From the NCBI GenBank assembly GCA_029948255.1, contig JALIZF010001536.1:248001-312000 (forward strand): a DNA stretch of 64,000 bases. The letters are read 5' to 3'. Numbering within the stretch: position 1 is the first letter of the stretch; each line of letters begins with the position of its first letter. Below the pieces are notes generated by a model. That model did no database searches. It saw nothing but the letters and a program-made list of their open reading frames with translations, and had not been told where the DNA came from. The stretch is from Telmatactis stephensoni. Lineage: Eukaryota; Cnidaria; Anthozoa; Actiniaria; Isophelliidae. Positions 60,601 to 64,000 of the stretch are shown here, piece by piece. The position numbers and the translations under genes were made by a program.

Positions 60601-62153
60601 ACTTTCTTCACCCTTTTCTTGCATCCATGTATGTTTAGAGCATATTTTTTAAGTGGAATACCTCACGGAACAATCTTATTTCCGTAACCAAATTTTGATT
60701 GGCTCAGGGGCCCGTCATTGTACCATGTTTCAGTACCATAATAGGCTAGTATTTTCGTAACGTAGGTTGTCCTAATTCCAATACCATAATCATATTCCCG
60801 TAACGTAGGTTTCCCCAAATTCCAGTACCATAATAGACCTAGTATTTCCGTAACGTAGGTTTTCCAAATTTGCTCTAACATATTTAAACGTATCAACTAA
60901 GTCCCAGTGATATTCTCGCATAGAAAACTTCAAACCGCACTTGAAAGAGAGAACAGAGAACATCAGAAAAAGTTAAAAGACGAAAAAAGACAAATGGAAG
61001 AACAAACCGAAAAGGCCAAGGAAGTTTTACGGGTAAGATGAACCTTGAGTAATCCAGAGGGAAAACATTACTACTAAAATTTATCCATTAGCTGGATCCA
61101 ATAATTGTCTATCGGAAACCGCTATCGCCTTCGTGCAATGGCCCATGGGTCCTCTATCTGTCACTTGTGCCGTAAATTGTGTTCAAATCCTCATTAATTA
61201 TTCACGAGGTAACCAGCCAATTAGATACTCCAATTTGGGCCTCGTGACGATATTTGAAACGCCGGAAAGTCCTCCCAAGCAGTAACTGGAAATCTGTTCC
61301 AGTGTTCGGCGAACCTGAACAAATTTCAAGTCCAAGGACACTTGGACATTGTTCCAATTGGTCCTTCATTGGCAGTAATTGATTTTGCCAATTTTTCTAT
61401 TTAATGCTTACTTTGGTCACACTTAGAAGTATTAGCCAGTCTTAAAAATCTAACAATTTGTCTAACTTTAATTGCATTAAAAAACGTTTCAAATATTTTC
61501 ATGAACCTGCCGAGACTCGAACCCCGAACCTCTAATCTAGTCTAACTACTGGTATCTCAATTCTAACCACGGTTCAATGCATTTATTTTCAGGCCAGTCG
61601 AAATACAGTCAGTAAACTTTCTGGTGAAGTAGCAGAGAACTTGTGGGAAACGAAAGGAATGAAACACGCCCTACAAGCAGAGAGAGATTATAGTGATATG
61701 ACGTCATACAAGCTACAACAATTACAGGTACGTAAGCCAGTTATGATGACGTCATAAGTTTTGTCATGTCACATGACATCATAGAATCAATGTAAAATTG
61801 CAAGGACTCCCTCAGTTTTCAGACGTCCTAGCGAGATGACGTCACATAATCCACTGTAACGTCATAGTTGTGCTGTGACGTCACTAGGTTGTAAGTGTCG
61901 TCACCAGCCATCATAGATTATCTTCAACGTATGATTTCTCATAAGCGTCTGTTTTCGTTCATCCAACATGGCTTTCGCTTGGTTTTTATCTTGCAAATGC
62001 ATCTCTTGAACCGCTCATGTATTTATCAGGTGTGGGTTCACCATACCTTCTTGTGCCTCTAAATCGTTTTTATTCGATTTTTAGGAATCTACTGCCCGTC
62101 AAATGGAAGATCTTGCACTTGAGGTCGACAAGCTGAGGCGTTCTGCCAGATAG
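45622..62153 (+). CDS. CCDC150: CCDC150-like coiled-coil protein, 27 exons
   Basis: Exons: 45622-46218, 47937-48183, 48748-48791, 49006-49098, 49277-49509, 49651-49735, 50463-50555, 50958-51026, 51303-51395, 51710-51793, 51965-52015, 52356-52412, 52817-52879, 53154-53282, 53727-53896, 54538-54631, 55209-55378, 55625-55751, 56140-56346, 56877-56945, 57718-57815, 58162-58225, 58721-58807, 59677-59756, 60924-61032, 61593-61727, 62085-62153. All junctions are GT-AG and keep frame, giving 1138 aa, close to human CCDC150 (about 1100). After a short N-terminal head (RPVISPT, a vertebrate-like start) it is heptad-rich coiled coil almost to the end. SRVCRAESTIQSLKLAMCSLQAE in exon 1 and the LSHEKALRSSLEDS region in exon 2 are the clearest family matches. 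No catalytic domain. Function is poorly known; vertebrate expression is testis-biased. Introns are small to medium with many MITEs. Other long coiled-coil families are possible but less likely given the N-terminus. Confidence 0.85.
46282..46630. mobile_element. Degenerate MITE related to 17599-17753
   Basis: The left end GCAGTTTTCATATGACCGTG and right end CACTGATATGAAAGCTG match the inverted ends of the TA-flanked MITE. The interior is longer and has TTTCACG repeats. It lies in CCDC150 intron 1. Confidence 0.5.
47400..47568. mobile_element. MITE with CAGGGGCAGATCCAGG ends
   Basis: Ends CAGGGGCAGATCCAGG and CCTGGATCCGCCTCTG are inverted, with GGTGTCC/GGACACC continuing the arms. A GCAGAT direct repeat flanks it (47394-47399 and 47568-47573). 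This is the same family as 19202-19378. The CAGGG end is hAT-like. In CCDC150 intron 1. Confidence 0.65.
47690..47830 (+). repeat. 3' part of a tRNA-derived SINE-like repeat
   Basis: GGTTTGAATCTC resembles a B box and is followed by a body containing CACTGGGTTCTCTGAGCAC. No A box is recognisable. In CCDC150 intron 1. Confidence 0.35.
48370..48530. repeat. Repeat with GGTGTCTGTATTRA motifs in both orientations
   Basis: CAGTTAATACAGACACC at the left is inverted relative to GGGTGTCTGTATTAAACAG and again CCAGGTGTCTGTATTGACC. A short foldback repeat in CCDC150 intron 2. Confidence 0.55.
51541..51620. repeat. Perfect 20-bp hairpin, 40-base loop
   Basis: CTAGGCTCAGATTTCAGCCA and its exact reverse complement, in CCDC150 intron 9 on the transcribed strand. 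Confidence 0.9.
52036..52315. mobile_element. Hairpin MITE copy 2 (5-bp duplication CTAAA)
   Basis: A 280-bp copy of the element at 38433-38716 with identical termini, flanked by CTAAA (52031-52035, 52316-52320). It is inserted 20 bases after a CCDC150 5' splice site (exon ends 52015) and 40 bases before the next exon (52356), so it makes up most of that 340-base intron. Confidence 0.92.
52478..52662. repeat. GGAA/GGTA purine-rich microsatellite
   Basis: An imperfect (GGAA)n/(GGAAGGTA)n array of about 185 bases in CCDC150 intron 12. It gives serine/proline-rich artefact frames on the opposite strand. Confidence 0.9.
53338..53551. mobile_element. MITE with GCGGTGTTACACGAGACG ends
   Basis: About 43-bp perfect inverted termini (GCGGTGTTACACGAGACGAT ... 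complement) bound 214 bp. An inner pair of TTGCGTTGCGAGT/ACTCGCAACGCG adds a second hairpin. No clear duplication. In CCDC150 intron 14. Confidence 0.8.
53908..54016. repeat. Long purine/pyrimidine hairpin just after an exon
   Basis: TTCTAGCCTGCCTACAGGCT at the left pairs with its complement at the right, and the inner arms are polypurine (GGGGAGGGGAGAGG) against polypyrimidine. It starts 11 bases past the 5' splice site at 53896 in CCDC150. Confidence 0.85.
54097..54157. repeat. Hairpin TGTCGCGGCACTTTTAT type
   Basis: TTCGCGGCACTTTTAT and ATAAAAGTGCCGCGAC pair around a 22-base AT-rich loop. Related CGCGATTT sequence occurs near 34020-34090. Confidence 0.7.
57000..57690. repeat. Two copies of an interspersed repeat (CCGTGCRYCT ... 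CCAATCAGAKC)
   Basis: 57000-57290 and 57405-57690 share segments (TCCGTGC, a TGACGTCA-like motif, CTCACCACATTTTGA, ACCAATYAGAKC). A third copy is at about 59900-60140. All are in CCDC150 introns. They may be diverged non-autonomous elements; ends were not resolved. Confidence 0.55.
58913..59061. repeat. Foldback with about 58-bp arms
   Basis: AAATTGAAGATGGTTTTGAG through TGACGTCATAAAATG is repeated in inverted orientation around a 30-base centre. The inner part GTCCTCTTATTGACACAC occurs a third time at about 59486, beyond the MULE-like MITE, suggesting the MITE inserted into or beside a larger copy. Confidence 0.8.
59155..59470. mobile_element. MULE-like MITE, copy 2 (9-bp duplication), opposite orientation
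   Basis: A 316-bp element with the same ends as 8371-8675 (GACACTAGTGAAAAACGTCT), interior inverted relative to that copy. Flanked by the perfect 9-bp repeat GTCAGCAGT (59146-59154, 59471-59479). In CCDC150 intron 23. Confidence 0.9.
59890..60140. repeat. Third copy of the CCAATCAGAGCGCGC-type repeat
   Basis: It contains GCGCGCTCTGATTGGT twice, CTCACCACATTTTGACGTCA, and AGACGCACGGAAAAATGGA, matching segments of 57000-57690. In CCDC150 intron 24. The 131-codon frame starting at 60013 runs partly through it and is not credible. Confidence 0.5.
60731..60870. repeat. Minisatellite, three units of 44-48 bp
   Basis: CAGTACCATAATAGNCTAGT ... TTCGTAACGTAGGTTTYC is repeated three times, ending 53 bases before the CCDC150 exon at 60924. 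Confidence 0.9.
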
Positions 62154-62458
62154 CACTTGATGAAGAAATCCAACGGCGTACACAGTAATTGACAAATTCC
62201 TGCAATGCTGCCACCCTTGGCTAACATTGCTCTAAACTCCTCTCATTGGCTCTCTCTTGCCCATTCTCTCAAGTAGTTTCACAGCCTTCTCGTTTTTAAG
62301 ACAATTTGGTGTTCAAAGGTGTACAAAGAATATAATGTTGCAACACTATTTTATCCAATTATTTACCTAATGTATAAGAAATATTTATAGAATTATATAA
62401 AGCAGTAAAACGAACAAGTTATATACTGGAGTCTTGTTGTTGAGTATAGGCGGGCTCT

Positions 62459-62464
62459 AATAAA
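62459..62464 (+). terminator. Candidate CCDC150 poly(A) signal
   Basis: An AATAAA lies 306 bases past the stop codon, the first canonical hexamer downstream. Convergent with the ARMC3-like gene, whose stop is at 62966. Confidence 0.45.
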
Positions 62465-62965
62465 GGGGAGAGCCTCTCCCTTTCTTCCTTTTCCCCTCAC
62501 ATCTCACGGAAAGTCATTAATTTTATCCGTACTGTTCTTAATAACTCAATGAAAAGACAAAGACGAGTAAAACTGGCAGAACAGTGATCAAATTGCACGC
62601 CGGTTCATTTTGATAAAGCGTAACGCCCTTTATACACAGTTCAGACGCTTTAATGTCCAAAATTTGATGGAGACGACAAATTATTTGTATTAAATTTGGA
62701 GTCTCAGTGAATTTGAATTTGTAATTTGCGTCTATGTACAACTTTATTGACTAACATAAAAAGCATACAAAATGAATGGAATACACTATCAAACAAAGAT
62801 ATGGACAGTAATTAACTGTAAGACATTACAAACATCAACTATACATTCTATAGATCCCCAATAGACCCTCAATAGCTCTCATTTTCAAAGCTCGTCGTAC
62901 CCAGTTAGATTGGCAATCATATAAAGTGTTGCCATGGTAATCGGATATTACGTAGTAACCATTGT

Positions 62966-63750
62966 CTACAGTCGTTGGTATGTAATGCTTTCAGGAGAGC
63001 CAGTGCGCATGAGTCGACCCGGCTCATGCATCAAATCAACGATATAAGCTTTTGGTGGTAAAACCGGTCCATCCTAAAAATAGAAAGGATTAATAGGGCT
63101 TGAATGAATGAGCATTCACGTTACTTACGCAGTGGGGTATTCGATCAAACACCATTCGACGCGAGAACAGGACTGCGGAGACAACATCGCGATATCATGT
63201 ATATGACGCCATTTATCTGTTTTCCTGTCCTCTTCAGAACGTCGGCGACGTCAATAGCCATTTTATACGTTAAGTTTACACGGTACACTCCGCTTTCACG
63301 TCGCGTCGCGTTTTCTAAATCTACGCATTGTCCGTGAGAAGAGTCTAACAAACGTACAGAGCTAAACGTCTTGACTTATAAACCATGGTTTAATACATTC
63401 TTGGTCATAATAATTTGACATCTGGTTTCAGTTGTTCGGAAGCGCTAATTCAAGGTTAAAGTCAGTGGTTTTCTTTAGACTTAATTAACCCTGGGTTATA
63501 GCTAACCCGCTTTCAAACAACCGAGCCCAGGGGCCCGTTTCTTAAAAGACCCGACAACTTTACGGACCCGTTATCTTATTCGATTTATTTAGGTTAACGG
63601 GTCCGTAAAGTTATCGGGTCTTTTGAGAAATCGGCCCCAGGTCTATTTCCAACTTACCTTGGCATCCTCGCATAGCATAACTTCATTCCAGGCTCTGTTA
63701 TACTCCCCTCGAACAAGAGAACAACCCACAGCGATACGGTCAGCCAGGGC
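62966..63750 (-). CDS. ARMC3: Probable ARMC3, last two exons (partial; EDR1-like C-terminus)
   Basis: Exons 63750-63658 (31 codons, acceptor TTGTTAG, donor AAG|GTAAGT) and 63073-62966 (35 codons plus stop, acceptor TTTTTAG) join in phase 0. The 66 residues read ADRIAVGCSLVRGEYNRAW, then KAYIVDLMHEPGRLMRTGSP, ending in YQRL. The pattern polar-C-x-L-V-[KR]-G ... a short linker ... YIVDLM-x-x-PG is that of the EDR1/transglutaminase-like domain found in plant EDR1 kinases and at the C-terminus of animal ARMC3. The animal context favours ARMC3, a cilium/sperm-flagellum-associated armadillo protein. The rest of the gene would lie to the right of the window. The family is inferred from a short fragment, so moderate confidence. 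Confidence 0.6.
63530..63638. mobile_element. Short MITE with GGGGCC ends
   Basis: GGGGCCCGTTTCTTAAAAGA at the left pairs with TCTTTTGAGAAATCGGCCCC at the right, and arms continue through GACCCG and ACTTTACGGACCCGTTA. It is 109 bp and sits 20 bases downstream of the ARMC3-like 5' splice site in its last intron. Confidence 0.75.
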
Positions 63751-64000
63751 CTAACAATTACAGTCCATAAAACACCAATCAGTCTATCCATTGCCTTCAA
63801 CCTACAGGTAATCTGCCAGGGATCGCTCGACCCCACTTGTGCTCAGTAACGCAATCTACAATAGCAAGGGGAGCGAGCGCAAGGACGGCTGTATTGTCAG
63901 GCTAAATCTACAGTGGACTATGCGCACCACAGGCAACCCAAAACAAGGATGTGAGATTGACGACTGGGCTCAACGCGCGAACCTTTTACTAAAGCCTCGT
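63751..64000. other. Window end, intron of the ARMC3-like gene
   Basis: No further exon was recognised on the minus strand in the last 250 bases. Confidence 0.4.

Noticed and set aside
61495..61570. Possible minus-strand tRNA or SINE head (GGTTCGAGTCTCGG)
   Set aside because: Only a B-box-like motif; no acceptor stem, A box or anticodon arm could be built.

Overview
The window is animal nuclear DNA. Its genes are split by GT-AG introns, it is AT-rich, and long stretches are filled with small transposon copies and microsatellites. Gene content and the dense mix of MITEs and tRNA-derived SINEs fit an anthozoan cnidarian (coral or sea anemone). That is an inference from style; no species-diagnostic marker was seen. 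There is no bacterial operon, no CRISPR array, and no recognisable viral or autonomous transposase gene.

Layout, left to right. (1) A two-exon membrane-associated RING-CH ubiquitin ligase (MARCH family) on + at 2935-9912, with a 6.2 kb repeat-filled intron. (2) A repeat-rich intergenic block at 9913-16424. (3) A seven-exon VWA5B1-like gene on - at 26440-16425 (VIT + VWA domains, 1198 aa as assembled). (4) About 9 kb without a recognisable gene (26441-35399). (5) Two tandem SLC25A34/35-like mitochondrial carriers on -, each with two coding exons split at the same codon boundary. The intron of the first contains a roughly 2.5 kb nested palindrome. (6) A single-exon mitochondrial ribosomal protein bL9m (MRPL9) on + at 43524-44153, divergent from the second carrier, with a 622 bp foldback element between them. 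(7) A 27-exon coiled-coil gene on + at 45622-62153 that I assign to CCDC150 (1138 aa as assembled; every junction keeps frame). (8) The last two exons of a - strand gene at 63750-62966, probably ARMC3 (EDR1-like C-terminus), convergent with CCDC150.

How the genes work together: two themes recur, mitochondrion (two carriers and MRPL9) and, from what is known of the families, cilium/sperm (CCDC150, ARMC3). The genes are otherwise independent transcription units.

The most unusual content is the set of terminal-inverted-repeat and foldback elements whose target-site duplications can be read directly. These are a MULE-like family with 9-bp duplications (two copies in opposite orientation), a separate 507-bp element with a 9-bp duplication carrying an intact short ORF, a 280-bp near-perfect hairpin family with 5-bp duplications (one copy at the centre of a TTAA-flanked 2.1 kb palindrome), two AAGGG-ended elements with 7-bp duplications, and TA- and TAA-flanked MITEs.
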